Positions 17,201 to 26,200 of a stretch of 37,291 nt of DNA are shown here, piece by piece. The stretch is from an uncultured Bacteroidia bacterium (lineage in GTDB: Bacteria > Bacteroidota > Bacteroidia > Bacteroidales > F082), in contig CAJVWU010000041.1 in NCBI GenBank assembly GCA_913009755.1, positions 1-37,291 of the forward strand. The letters run 5' to 3'. The notes under the pieces are model-generated. The model was not told the origin of the DNA, did no database searches, and saw only the letters and a program-made list of their open reading frames with translations. The translations under genes were made by a program, and so were the position numbers. Position 1 is the stretch's first letter, and the number at the start of each line of letters is the position of its first letter.

Positions 17201-17653
17201 TCACAGAAAAAAAACGGCCCGGTTGCTGTCAATTCTTTTTATTTTTACAGGAATAAAGAGACCCATTTTCTTAACTGTTAGACCATCAATTATACCATTA
17301 TGCCACACAATGCTTCCCAAAGTTAATTGTTTCGGTTCTGAAAAAGTTTCAAATGTATTTATGGAAAGTTTATTTCGAAAATAGTTAAGTCCGACGGGTA
17401 TTGCTATTGCAGTTATAATTACTAAAGTTATTAAAATACCTGGATTACCAAAGTTCAATCTTTTTATTTTCCAACGACCAACAAGTACCTGGCTTAATAG
17501 TCCTATCCCCCTAAAAGCCAATTCTTCGTCAATGCCCGGTATCGTAAGTTGGAACATCAAAGTCTCCGAATTAAAGTTGGCTTTTTGAGATGCCAAGAAA
17601 CTGATTAAAACCGCAGCGAAAATAAATAATGATATCTCTTCTTCACAAAACAC
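17201..17653 (-). pseudogene. CPBP-family membrane protease, 5'-truncated
   Basis: The 150-residue frame has membrane segments and the CPBP (CAAX protease/bacteriocin-processing) signature EELAFRG in IPGIDEELAFRGIGLLSQ, followed by a possible second-motif histidine in SIVWHNGIIDG. Family members have about 220-300 residues with more helices before the EExxFRG motif. Here only one hydrophobic segment precedes it, and the only available start is a GTG lying inside the hairpin downstream of the DUF4296 gene. I infer that the 5' end was lost when this segment became joined to that hairpin. A short functional form cannot be excluded. Confidence 0.55.
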
Positions 17654-17671
17654 AGGCGCCCCGGCCTGTGT
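17650..17671 (-). terminator. Hairpin at the end of the recQ-DUF4296 transcript
   Basis: An 8-bp perfect GC-rich stem (ACACAGGC / GCCTGTGT) with a 6-base loop begins at the stop codon of the DUF4296 gene. The T-run on the minus strand is weak (TTTTG), and a TTATTT follows on the plus strand. It probably ends the recQ-DUF4296 transcript, though without a strong T-tract. Confidence 0.5.
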
Positions 17672-18072
17672 TATTTACCCGGGACTTTGTTCTTTTTAAT
17701 TTCTTCCTTTTTTGTTTCCATTTCCAGTTCGCTTTTCAGGCGGCCCAGATTGGAAAGTACTTTATCATAAATCGTTTCCATTTCCCTGGGGTCCGAATTG
17801 TAGTAATTGATGTTGTCTTTTAACTGTTCGGCGGTAATGTTGTAATGTTCAAATATCACCCGGTAAACTGAATCATTGTACCCTTTCTTTAAATATTTCC
17901 GTTCAATCCGGTTACGGGCAATAACCGCCTCGGCCAGTTGAACATCAGTTAAAATATCCACCATTTGTCCGGATGAAAAAAGCGGATGGGGCACGGGTGT
18001 GTTATCCCTGGCTTCGTGATAACATGAAAACAGAATGAAAAAGGCCGGTACCAGAAATATTATTTTTTTCAT
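17671..18072 (-). CDS. DUF4296 lipoprotein
   Basis: The 133-residue protein starts MKKIIFLVPAFFILFSCYHE, with the lipobox LFSC, so it is exported and lipid-anchored. The mature part holds the DUF4296 pattern LFSSGQMVDILTDVQLAEAVI, then a charged helical segment and a lysine/glutamate-rich C-terminal tail. The family is common in Bacteroidota and has no established function. The ATG lies four bases after the recQ stop (TAAGGGTATG), so co-transcription with recQ is very likely. Its helices could form a coiled coil with a partner, but no role can be assigned. Confidence 0.85.
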   Translation of the reverse strand: MKKIIFLVPAFFILFSCYHEARDNTPVPHPLFSSGQMVDILTDVQLAEAVIARNRIERKYLKKGYNDSVYRVIFEHYNITAEQLKDNINYYNSDPREMETIYDKVLSNLGRLKSELEMETKKEEIKKNKVPGK

Positions 18073-18076
18073 ACCC

Positions 18077-20281
18077 TTAATTGCCAACTTCCGATAAGAA
18101 TTTGATTCGCATCAGCCTGATTTCCTCTTCGGTATATTCCGATTCACCGAGTTCGGCAAGTGCCCCAACAACGGAATCGGTTTCGGCTTCCGAAAAATAA
18201 TCGTAAATATCGTCCTGGTGATACTCGTCCACATATTCATTAATATAATAATTGATATCCAGGCGGGTACCCGAAGCAACAATTGTTTCGATTTCGGTAA
18301 GCAACTCACTTAAAGTAAGGTTTTTGGCGTGGGCAATATCTGCCAGCGGCAATTTACGGTCAATGCTTTTAATGATATATACTTTCAGCCCCGACTTGTT
18401 AACCACCGATTTGATGATCATATCGGAAGGCCGGGTAATTTCATTTTCTTCGACATACTGCTGGATAAGTTCAAGGAAGGGCTGTCCGTATTTCGCAGCT
18501 TTTCCGGCCCCAACACCAATAATTTGTTTTAATTCTTCCTCTTTGATCGGATATTGAATGGTCATATCTTCCAGCGACGGATCCTGGAAAATGACAAAAG
18601 GCGGCAGGTTTTCACTGTGCGATATTTCTTTGCGCAGGTCTTTCAGCATAGAAAATAATGCGGGATCGGCACCGCTGGTCTTTTGACCTCCATTTGCCGT
18701 AATGATGGAATCATCGTCTCCGCTCTCATAATCATGGTCCCTGGCAATAAGGATGCTATACGGTTTTTTAATAAACTCTTTGCCCTCAGGGGTCAGTTTA
18801 AGGATGCCATAGTTTTCAATTTCCTTATCAATCAGCCTGTTGATCAATGCCTGGCGGACAACCATGTTCCAGTATTTAGATTCGTGGTCGCTGCCTTTGC
18901 CAAACATTTCACTTTGATCAAGTTTTATGGATTTAATATCCCCGCTTTTTTTACCGGACAAGATATCGGCAATAAGCTTGGCCTTGAACTGCTGTTTTGT
19001 TTGGTCAATGGCTTTCAGTACCAGCCTGATGTCATCTTTCCCTTCAAATTTTTCTTTCGGGTGAAGGCAGTTGTCGCAGGCACCGCAGTTCTCTTTGGTA
19101 GATATTTCTCCAAAGTAATGCAGCAACAGCTTATGCCTGCACACCGAAGACTCGGCATAAGACACAGTTTCAAACAGCAGTTCCTTGGCAATTTCCTGCT
19201 CGGCTACCGGCTTGTCTTTGTTAAACTTTTCAAGTTTCTGAATATCATCATAGCTGTAGAAAACAATGCAGTTGCCTTCACCGCCGTCGCGGCCGCCCCG
19301 TCCCGTTTCCTGATAATAACCTTCAATGCTTTTCGGTATATCATGGTGGATTACGTACCGGATATCCGGTTTGTCAATGCCCATTCCGAAAGCAATAGTG
19401 GCCACAATAACATCCACATCTTCCATCAGGAACATATCCTGGTTTGTCCTCCTGGTGGCCGCATCCAGTCCGGCATGATAGGGCAATGCCTTAATGCCGT
19501 TCACCACAAGGGTTTCGGCAATCTCTTCCACTTTTTTGCGCGAAAGGCAATAGACGATACCCGATTTCCCCGGCTGGGTCTTGATGTATTTAATAATGTC
19601 TTTAATGACATCTTTCGTCTTGGGCCTGACTTCATAATACAGGTTTTCGCGGTCGAAGGAAGATTTATAGACATTGGCATCAGGGATTTCAAGGTTTTTC
19701 AAAATATCTTCCTGAACCTTTAAGGTAGCCGTTGCCGTGAGGGCAATAATCGGGACATCTTGTCCGATGGCATCAATGATCGGCCTGAGTTTCCGGTATT
19801 CCGGCCTGAAATCATGTCCCCATTCCGAAATGCAATGGGCTTCATCAATGGCATAGAAAGAGATGTCAATTTTTTGCAGAAAATCAATATTTTCTTGTTT
19901 AGTCAGCGATTCGGGGGCCATGTAAAGCAACTTGGTCTTTTCAGCCAGCAGGTCTTCCCTAACCAGGTTCATCTCTGTTTTGGATAAAGAGGAATTCATC
20001 ACATGGGCAATGCCGATTTGAGTGCCGAAATTCCTGATCATATCCACCTGGTTCTTCATCAAGGCAATAAGAGGGGATACCACGATGGCGGTTCCCGGCC
20101 TGGTAAGTGCAGGCAACTGGTAACAAAGCGATTTGCCCCCACCGGTAGGCATAACCACAAAGGTGTCCCTCCCTTCCATCAGGTTATTGATGATGACCTC
20201 CTGTTTCCCTTTGAAACTTGAAAACCCGAAAAAGGTCTTCAAGAGTTCCATTATTCCGAATTTATCCTTTACGCTATCCAT
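18077..20281 (-). CDS. recQ: ATP-dependent 3'-5' DNA helicase RecQ
   Basis: RecQ unwinds DNA in recombinational repair and at stalled forks. In order the 734-residue protein shows the Q-motif region FGFSSFKGKQ, Walker A MPTGGGKSLCYQLP (near 45-58), the aromatic-loop box YAIDEAHCISEWGHDFRPEY, ALTATA, the second RecA domain ending in YYQETGRGGRDG, the RQC zinc site CRHKLLLHYFGE...CGACDNC, a winged helix, and an HRDC-type domain (FVIFQDPSLEDM, IIGVGAGKAAKYGQPFLELI). A long acidic C-terminal extension follows, typical of Bacteroidota RecQ, which is longer than the 610-residue E. coli protein. The start MDSVKDKFG is the first ATG; MELLKTFFGF ten codons in is possible. Confidence 0.97.
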   Translation of the reverse strand: MDSVKDKFGIMELLKTFFGFSSFKGKQEVIINNLMEGRDTFVVMPTGGGKSLCYQLPALTRPGTAIVVSPLIALMKNQVDMIRNFGTQIGIAHVMNSSLSKTEMNLVREDLLAEKTKLLYMAPESLTKQENIDFLQKIDISFYAIDEAHCISEWGHDFRPEYRKLRPIIDAIGQDVPIIALTATATLKVQEDILKNLEIPDANVYKSSFDRENLYYEVRPKTKDVIKDIIKYIKTQPGKSGIVYCLSRKKVEEIAETLVVNGIKALPYHAGLDAATRRTNQDMFLMEDVDVIVATIAFGMGIDKPDIRYVIHHDIPKSIEGYYQETGRGGRDGGEGNCIVFYSYDDIQKLEKFNKDKPVAEQEIAKELLFETVSYAESSVCRHKLLLHYFGEISTKENCGACDNCLHPKEKFEGKDDIRLVLKAIDQTKQQFKAKLIADILSGKKSGDIKSIKLDQSEMFGKGSDHESKYWNMVVRQALINRLIDKEIENYGILKLTPEGKEFIKKPYSILIARDHDYESGDDDSIITANGGQKTSGADPALFSMLKDLRKEISHSENLPPFVIFQDPSLEDMTIQYPIKEEELKQIIGVGAGKAAKYGQPFLELIQQYVEENEITRPSDMIIKSVVNKSGLKVYIIKSIDRKLPLADIAHAKNLTLSELLTEIETIVASGTRLDINYYINEYVDEYHQDDIYDYFSEAETDSVVGALAELGESEYTEEEIRLMRIKFLSEVGN

Positions 20282-20300
20282 CGTTTAGTTAGATATAAAC

Positions 20301-20308
20301 TATCTTTG
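20301..20308 (+). promoter_or_regulatory. Candidate -7 box of kdsD-lptB
   Basis: TATCTTTG on the plus strand fits TAnnTTTG, 130 bases upstream of the kdsD start in the recQ/kdsD divergent region. The region about 20 bases upstream is T/A-rich (GTTTAGTTAG) without an exact TTG. Confidence 0.4.
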
Positions 20309-20385
20309 CAGTGAAAATGAAATTTAAAAAATCATGCTACGATTTGATAATAAGGATTTTTAATCCCCTTTTCATGATGCTTTAA

Positions 20386-20418
20386 CAAATATAATAATAA
20401 TTCATTTCTTATAAGCAA
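20386..20418 (-). promoter_or_regulatory. Candidate promoter of recQ
   Basis: On the minus strand TTG (20418-20416) is followed 22 bases later by TATATTTG (20393-20386), matching the Bacteroidota -33 TTG and -7 TAnnTTTG arrangement with slightly long spacing. A transcript would start near 20379, about 100 bases before the recQ ATG. Confidence 0.45.
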
Positions 20419-20437
20419 CTTTTTAACAAAAAAAGTA

Positions 20438-21403
20438 TTGAAAGTTAATAATAAAATAAAAAAGTCAGCCAAAACAGCCATTGAGCACGAATTTACAGCC
20501 ATAAAAAAATTATCGCATTCAATTGATGACCGGTTTGTAAAAGCTGTTGAACTGATTTATCATTCAAAAGGCCGTGTTATCGTAACCGGGATTGGCAAAA
20601 GCGCCATTATTGCACAAAAAATTGTGGCCACGCTGAATTCCACCGGCACGCCTGCTGTTTTTATGCATGCTGCCGATGCCATCCATGGCGACCTGGGGAT
20701 TGTGCGTAAAGAAGATGTTGTGATCATGCTTTCCAAAAGCGGTGAAACGCCCGAGATTAAAGTGCTGGCCCCTTTGCTCAAAATAAGGTACAATAAATTA
20801 ATTGCCATTGTGGGGAATACCTCTTCCTATCTCGCCAGACAGGCTGACATCGTCCTGGATGTTACGGTTGAAAAGGAAGCCTGCCCCAATAACCTTGTCC
20901 CCACCTCCAGCACAACAGCCCAACTGGTTATGGGCGATGCTCTGGCCATAAGCCTTCTTGAACTGCACGGTTTTACGGCAAAAGATTTTGCCAAAGTCCA
21001 TCCGGGCGGTTCACTGGGAAAACGTATGTTTTTGCGGGTTGAAGACCTGGCTATTAACAATGAAGTCCCCAAAGTGGATATTAACGAAGACATGAATAAT
21101 GTAATCCTGGAAATTTCATCCAAGCGACTGGGGGCTACCGCTGTACTGGATGATGATAAGCTTGTGGGAATCATCACAGACGGCGACCTCAGAAGGATGA
21201 TCCAGGATCATTCTGACTATTTTAAGCTGAAAGCCGCTGACACCATGACCGTTAACCCGAGAACAATTAATCATGACGCCCTGCTGGTTGATGCCCTCAG
21301 CCTGATGCGGGAAAATAATATCACCCAGCTTCCCGTTGTAAAAGACACTATATATATAGGTGTAATCCATTTGCATGATATATTGAGGGAAGGCATCTTT
21401 TAA
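20438..21403 (+). CDS. kdsD: D-arabinose-5-phosphate isomerase (KpsF/GutQ family)
   Basis: This cytoplasmic enzyme interconverts ribulose-5-phosphate and arabinose-5-phosphate, the first committed step to Kdo for lipopolysaccharide. The N-terminal SIS domain shows GRVIVTGIGKSAIIAQKIVATLNSTGTP, HGDLG and SKSGETPE. The linker VHPGGSLGKR is typical of the family. Two CBS domains follow (from about residue 208: GATAVLDDDKLVGIITDGDLRRM and ITQLPVVKDTIYIGVIHLHDILREG). The length of 321 residues fits. The start is a TTG, giving (M)KVNNKIKKSAKTAIEHE; no ATG lies closer to the conserved region, so an alternative non-ATG start is possible. lptB follows after 32 bases, forming an operon for outer-membrane lipopolysaccharide. 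Confidence 0.93.
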   Translation: MKVNNKIKKSAKTAIEHEFTAIKKLSHSIDDRFVKAVELIYHSKGRVIVTGIGKSAIIAQKIVATLNSTGTPAVFMHAADAIHGDLGIVRKEDVVIMLSKSGETPEIKVLAPLLKIRYNKLIAIVGNTSSYLARQADIVLDVTVEKEACPNNLVPTSSTTAQLVMGDALAISLLELHGFTAKDFAKVHPGGSLGKRMFLRVEDLAINNEVPKVDINEDMNNVILEISSKRLGATAVLDDDKLVGIITDGDLRRMIQDHSDYFKLKAADTMTVNPRTINHDALLVDALSLMRENNITQLPVVKDTIYIGVIHLHDILREGIF

Positions 21404-21435
21404 TGAACCCATTCTGATAAAAAAGCCGTCAAATT

Positions 21436-22185
21436 ATGAAACTCTGGACCCGTGAACTTGTTAAAAAATATCGTCAGCGGACCGTCGTAAAAAAAGTATC
21501 GGTTGAATTAAACCAGGGTGAAATTATCGGGCTGCTCGGCCCCAACGGTGCCGGAAAGACAACAACATTTTATATGATGGTCGGGCTGATCAAGCCCTTT
21601 GAGGGGAAAGTCTTTCTGGACGATAAAGAAATTACGGAAATGCCTATGTATAAAAGGGCACAGTTGGGTATCGGTTACCTGGCTCAGGAAGCCTCCGTTT
21701 TCAGGCATCTGAGTGTGGAAGATAACCTTATGGCGGTGATGCAGTTCACCAAAATGACCAAAAATGAGCAAAGCGACAAACTGGAATCGCTGCTTGATGA
21801 ATTCGGCCTTCGGCAGATCAGGAAAAATAAAGGCATCCAGCTTTCGGGTGGCGAACGCAGACGGACCGAAATCGCCAGGGCCTTGTCGGTAAGCCCTAAT
21901 TTTATCCTGCTCGACGAACCCTTTGCCGGTGTTGACCCCATTGCCGTTGAAGACATTCAGGCCATCGTTTCCAGACTGAAAGACAAAAATATCGGCATCC
22001 TGATCACCGACCACAATGTGCATGAAACCCTGAGCATTGTAAACCGTGCCTACCTTATGTTTGAAGGTTCTATCCTGAAAGCCGGCACGGCTGAAGAACT
22101 GGCCGAAGATGAGCATGTCCGCAAAGTTTACCTCGGCCGCAATTTCGAACTCAGGAAAAAGAATTTTAGTAATTTCGAAAAATAA
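21436..22185 (+). CDS. lptB: LPS export ABC transporter ATP-binding protein LptB
   Basis: LptB powers extraction of lipopolysaccharide from the inner membrane by LptFG. The 249-residue protein has Walker [10 protein letters not shown] (residues 34-42), the Q-loop region [17 protein letters not shown], signature [15 protein letters not shown], Walker [14 protein letters not shown] and switch histidine ITDHNV. The match to LptB rather than a generic ATPase rests on [10 protein letters not shown], the FAGVDPIAV stretch and its family length of about 240. A short basic C-terminal tail ([10 protein letters not shown]) is extra. It is 32 bases downstream of kdsD, so both probably share a transcript and a pathway. 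Confidence 0.95.
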   Translation: MKLWTRELVKKYRQRTVVKKVSVELNQGEIIGLLGPNGAGKTTTFYMMVGLIKPFEGKVFLDDKEITEMPMYKRAQLGIGYLAQEASVFRHLSVEDNLMAVMQFTKMTKNEQSDKLESLLDEFGLRQIRKNKGIQLSGGERRRTEIARALSVSPNFILLDEPFAGVDPIAVEDIQAIVSRLKDKNIGILITDHNVHETLSIVNRAYLMFEGSILKAGTAEELAEDEHVRKVYLGRNFELRKKNFSNFEK

Positions 22186-22299
22186 ATACATTAATTTATT
22201 TTTAAACACCAAATCCCAAACCAGATGAATTTTATTTGCTCAACCAATTTTCAAAACCCGCTAATATTGAGTTCATAGCAAATAATTCTGTCTGTAAAC

Positions 22300-22317
22300 C
22301 CTGTGTTTTCGCATAGG
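22300..22317 (+). promoter_or_regulatory. Inverted repeat upstream of cassette A promoter
   Basis: CCTGTG and CATAGG flank TTTTCG. The same element stands at 27056-27073 in cassette B as CCTATG-TTTTCG-CATAGG, a perfect 6-bp pair; in A one pair is G-T. It lies 23 bases before the -33-like TTG in both copies, so an operator or a structure ending upstream transcription is possible. Confidence 0.5.
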
Positions 22318-22340
22318 CTGAAAACTGTCATCTCCCTTTC

Positions 22341-22371
22341 TTGTTTCTCCTTCAAAATATGCTTACCTTTA
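22341..22371 (+). promoter_or_regulatory. Candidate promoter of cassette A
   Basis: TTG at 22341-22343 and TACCTTTA at 22364-22371, separated by 20 bases, resemble the Bacteroidota -33/-7 arrangement, with A in place of the final G. Cassette B keeps the same pair (TTG, 19 bases, TATCTTTA). The predicted start near 22378 leaves a leader of about 410 bases before the first gene. Confidence 0.5.
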
Positions 22372-22553
22372 CACGGTATTAACCAGACATTGCTATTCTG
22401 TTAAAAAGAAACAAACCAACAAGATATTCAATGGTTGACCAGCAAACAAAATGCAACGACAATTAAGATGCAAGGCATAAACCAAATAACAACTTTTTTA
22501 CAACAGAAGATACTGTATCAGATTGGTATGCAGCTATTTATACCCTCACCCTC

Positions 22554-22581
22554 GTTCGCCGTAGCCTTGGCGAAGGCGAAC
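22554..22581 (+). repeat. REP-like imperfect palindrome in leader A
   Basis: GTTCGCC and GGCGAAC form perfect 7-bp outer arms around 14 bases in which three further positions on each side also pair. The equivalent element at 27315-27342 in leader B has outer arms GTCCGCC and GGCGGGC; one base pair has changed on both sides (T-A to C-G). The motif type is that mobilised by RAYT transposases. Confidence 0.6.
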
Positions 22582-22687
22582 CCGTTAGCTGTCGCCCCGG
22601 CTATTACGTAAAAGAACGTTCTGCCATTCAAAACATAAATTCAAGACCTTTCTTGGCAAAATGCCTTAACAGGTTCATCAGGCCGGG

Positions 22688-22720
22688 CCACCCTGCATTT
22701 CACCGGTTTTTGCAGTGTGG
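22688..22720 (+). promoter_or_regulatory. Conserved leader hairpin A
   Basis: Arms CCACCCTGCA and TGCAGTGTGG pair with one mismatch around a 13-base loop (TTTCACCGGTTTT). The identical arms and loop recur at 27495-27527 in leader B, 67 bases before that start codon (70 here). The bases between hairpin and start are also well conserved and A-rich. Confidence 0.55.
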
Positions 22721-22790
22721 CACCTAACTAACCAGAACAAACCGGGCAACTATTTTCTAAATCTTACTCATTTTAAAAAACTCAAAAATC

Positions 22791-23228
22791 ATGAAAAAAA
22801 TTCTATTGCTTGTAGCTGCATTATTGTTCAGTGCAGCGTCGGTTTTTTCCCAGACGTACGTGGTCAGCGTAAGTTGGCAACACAATGAATGCAATTGCCT
22901 GGACCAGGGCAACTCGTATTATGCCGTAAAAGTTGTAATCTATGATGACGCCAATGATGTAACGGTTGTCACAGGTACAGAGGTGCGAGTTGCTTTCGGG
23001 ACTTATTCGGTTGATGTCAGTGTACCTGAAGTCAATCAACATTGCGCAGACCAGACCCTCCAGTTTCCGCCGTCTTATACGGTTTGGGCCGGTGTGGCGG
23101 TATTTTGCGATGACACAAACCCGCCGGAAAGTATTTGTAATACAGGGAATAATAATTCACTTACCAATCAAACATGTACTGATTTTGCTGATGGGAATGT
23201 GAATTTTAACGGATTAGAATTTAATTAA
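22791..23228 (+). CDS. Secreted six-cysteine protein, cassette A
   Basis: The 145-residue protein has a clean signal peptide (MKKILLLVAALLFSAASVFS, cleavage before QTYVV). The mature part has six cysteines at 34, 36, 85, 106, 116 and 129, an ECNCLDQGNSYY motif, and alternating hydrophobic strands (VKVVIYDD, VRVAFGTYSVDVSVPEV, YTVWAGVAVFC), so a small disulphide-stabilised beta-sandwich is likely. I do not recognise the family. It lacks a type IX sorting domain and would stop in the periplasm or pass the outer membrane with a partner. The large T9SS protein starts 71 bases downstream, and the whole pair is duplicated at 27.6 kb; the two small proteins are about 70% identical without a gap and keep all six cysteines. 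A structural or accessory role to the large protein is inference. Confidence 0.88.
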   Translation: MKKILLLVAALLFSAASVFSQTYVVSVSWQHNECNCLDQGNSYYAVKVVIYDDANDVTVVTGTEVRVAFGTYSVDVSVPEVNQHCADQTLQFPPSYTVWAGVAVFCDDTNPPESICNTGNNNSLTNQTCTDFADGNVNFNGLEFN

Positions 23229-23241
23229 AATCAGTTAAGTA

Positions 23242-23281
23242 CAAATCCACATACGAAATAGTTATTTCGTATGTGGATTTG
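23242..23281 (+). terminator. Perfect 19-bp inverted repeat between the two genes of cassette A
   Basis: CAAATCCACATACGAAATA, two bases, then its exact reverse complement. No T-run follows, so it is not a standard intrinsic terminator; it could stabilise the upstream mRNA, attenuate transcription into the large gene, or be a protein-binding palindrome. The equivalent 35-base gap in cassette B has nothing like it. Confidence 0.5.
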
Positions 23282-23299
23282 AATTAATTTTACTGTGGC

Positions 23300-26200
23300 A
23301 TGAAAAAAAGGTTAACACTCATCCTGGTTTTATTGCAGTTTGTTTCAATAGCTGTGGCCCAAAAAGAGGCCAATGTGTGGTATTTCGGCCGGTATCTGGG
23401 GTTTGACTTCAACAGCGGTCAGCCACAAAAATTAACGGGCATGTACCATGCGGGGAGGAACTGTGCCAGTATGAGCGATTCGTCAGGGAATTTTTTATGC
23501 GCTACAGATGGGGAAGCCATCTGGAACAGGGATAAAGAGATCATGCAAAACGGGGATAGTTTAAAAGGTGACCGCGGTGCCAGTGCCGGGGTGCTCATCA
23601 TAAAAAAACCGGGATCAGGCCATCTTTATTATGTTTTTACAGTGCCCAGTTATCAGGATACACCCGGCCTGTATTATTCTGTTGTGGATATGGACCTTGA
23701 TAACGGGTTGGGGGCGGTAACCCAGGAAAAGAACATTCCCCTGTATGCTGCCTGGGACGGGCTGGAAAAACTGACTGCGGTAAGGCATGCCAACGGAAAT
23801 GATGTCTGGATCATCACAAGAAAAAACGAAGAAAACTCCTATGCTGCTTTCCTGTTAACATCCTCCGGTATTGATGATGAGCCCGTTATCAGTTTTTCGC
23901 CGGAAAGGCCTGTAGAATACTCCCGTGGGAGCATGAAAATATCTTATGATAAGCATTATCTTATTTCTGCAAACACTGATCTCGGTTTACCTACACATGA
24001 TCCTTATGCCCGGTTTGATGTAAACCGGTTCGATGCTTCAACCGGTGAAATTGAGTTTATGTATTCCGTCAGGATAAAACAAGATTACATTAATACTAAC
24101 CAGGCTCCCAACTCCGTTGAGTTTTCCCCCGATTCAAAACTTGCCTATTTTTGTACCTGGGCTTATGGAACGGAGAATCCAGACACTACCGAATACCGCG
24201 TGTACCAGTATGATATGACCCTGGTAGAAGATTCTGCCCAGTTTGTCGCATCGGCAATGTTAATCACGCACAAAGGCGGCATCGGCCTGCAACTGGCAAC
24301 AGACGGCAAGATTTATTGCGGAAAAAAAGAGTATGATATTCTTACAGGAACTTTTGTCAACGTGATCCATTACCCATGGAAACGGGGCACGGCCTGTTAT
24401 TTTGAAGAAGATGCCATAGATTTCGGTGCAGGTAACGGTGCTGTACGTAACCTGCCCAATATATTGTTGGATTATCTCTACCGTTTTGAGTTTGAAGGCC
24501 ATTGCTCAGCCGATCCTTTTTACTTTCAATCCAATTTCCAGCCCGACCCGGCCTTTATCGAATGGAACTTTGCCGACCCGTTGTCGGGCAGCAACAACAT
24601 CTCCCACGACATCAACCCGGTGCATACCTTTACCGGTGGCGGGCAATACGAGGTCCATGCGCATGTTGAATACCCCAACGGGAGGGTAGAGGAGACCTCA
24701 AGGGTGGTCACCGTAACGGGCACACCAAAACCAGACCTCGGCCCCGATATCCTCAAATGCGCAGATGAAGAAGTTACCCTGAATGCAGGCAATGAACAGG
24801 GATTTTATACATGGAGCACCGGTGAGCTGGGTGAAAACGCCAACGAGATCACCGTGTCGGATACCGGCCGGTACTGGGTGCAGGTCAGCAATGACGGCTG
24901 CCTGGGTTATGATACTATCCACGTGGGCATGTACCCCAAACCGCAGATCAATGAAGACAACCTGGAAATTATCCCCACAGCCTGCGGGGGGAGCACAGGC
25001 AAAATACTGGGGCTTGAAGTAACAGGAGAAGAACCGCTCTCCTTTCAGTGGTACGATGCCGACAGCAATTACCTGACCAACACCCTCGACCTGACAGGCC
25101 TTGCAGTGGGCAACTACTTCCTGCATATCCTCGATGGCAACGGCTGTATCACCGTTTCACCCGGCTACACCATCGAAGATGCCGGAAACATACAGGTAAC
25201 AGCGGTGGAAAAAACCGACAGCCACTGCGGGCAGAACAACGGCGTCATCACCGTCACCGCCCAACCCTCCGCAAACCTGCAATATTCCATTGACAACGGC
25301 GCCAACTGGCAGGACAATAACATTTTTGGAAACCTTTCCGCGGGAAAATACTTCGTTAGGGCCAGAGACCCGTCGGGCTGTGAAGGCGTATATGCAGACA
25401 ACCCGGTAACCATCAAAGAAATTGCAGGGCCACAGGTAACCCAGGTTACCACCGTCCCCGAAACTGACAACCTGGCCAACGGCGAGATTGACATCACCGC
25501 CACAGTGGATACGGGACAGGTTCATTATTCCATTGACGGGGGGACAACCTTTCAGACAGACAACGGACTGTTCACCAATTTGACGGCAGGAACATACCCT
25601 TGTGTGGTAAAAGACGGTTTTGGCTGTGACACAACCTTTACAGTAGAACTGAAACGGGTGATCTCGCAGCTCATCGAAGCCATTGCCGGGGACGGCGCCA
25701 CCTGCATCGGCAATGCGGCGGTAGTGCCCTTAAAACTCAGCAACTTTACGGACATTTACAAATTCCACGTCAAACTCACTTACGACACCAGCATCCTGAA
25801 ATGCGACGGCTACATCAATGTCCATCCCAAACTAAAAACCGGCCTGCAGGCCAGCATCATCCCCGGCACAGACGAAGTGATCGTAAGCTGGCAGGGGGAC
25901 AAGCCTGAAACGCTGGAAGACAACGCCACCATGCTGGAGCTGGTGTTCGGGGCAAAAAAGGAAGGGCTGTCGGGCATTGACTGGGCGGCCAGTGCCGGGG
26001 AAAGCGCTTTTTATAATGAACAAATGGATCAGATTAACGCCGACTATCATTTCGGGGTGTTGAGGGTATATACCCGCCCCGGCATCAATATGGAAAGTGA
26101 GAAGAAAGTTTGTGAGGGGGGCTTTTTCATGGCCTATCCTTTCATTTCGGGAGGGTCAGGCCAGGTGACCTTTGAATGGACAGGCCCCGGCGGTTTTTAC

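Larger units (their letters stand above)
22372..22790 (+). other. Long non-coding leader of cassette A
   Basis: No convincing gene lies between lptB and the small secreted gene. The stretch is homologous along most of its length to 27127-27594. It holds a 28-bp REP-like palindrome (22554-22581) and, 70 bases before the start codon, a hairpin with 10-bp arms (22688-22697 and 22711-22720, one mismatch). I infer a structured 5' untranslated region. Confidence 0.6.

Noticed and set aside
18683-19723. A 346-residue plus-strand open frame opposite recQ
   Set aside because: It is antisense to conserved helicase motifs, and its composition is rich in F, H and N, as expected for a shadow frame.
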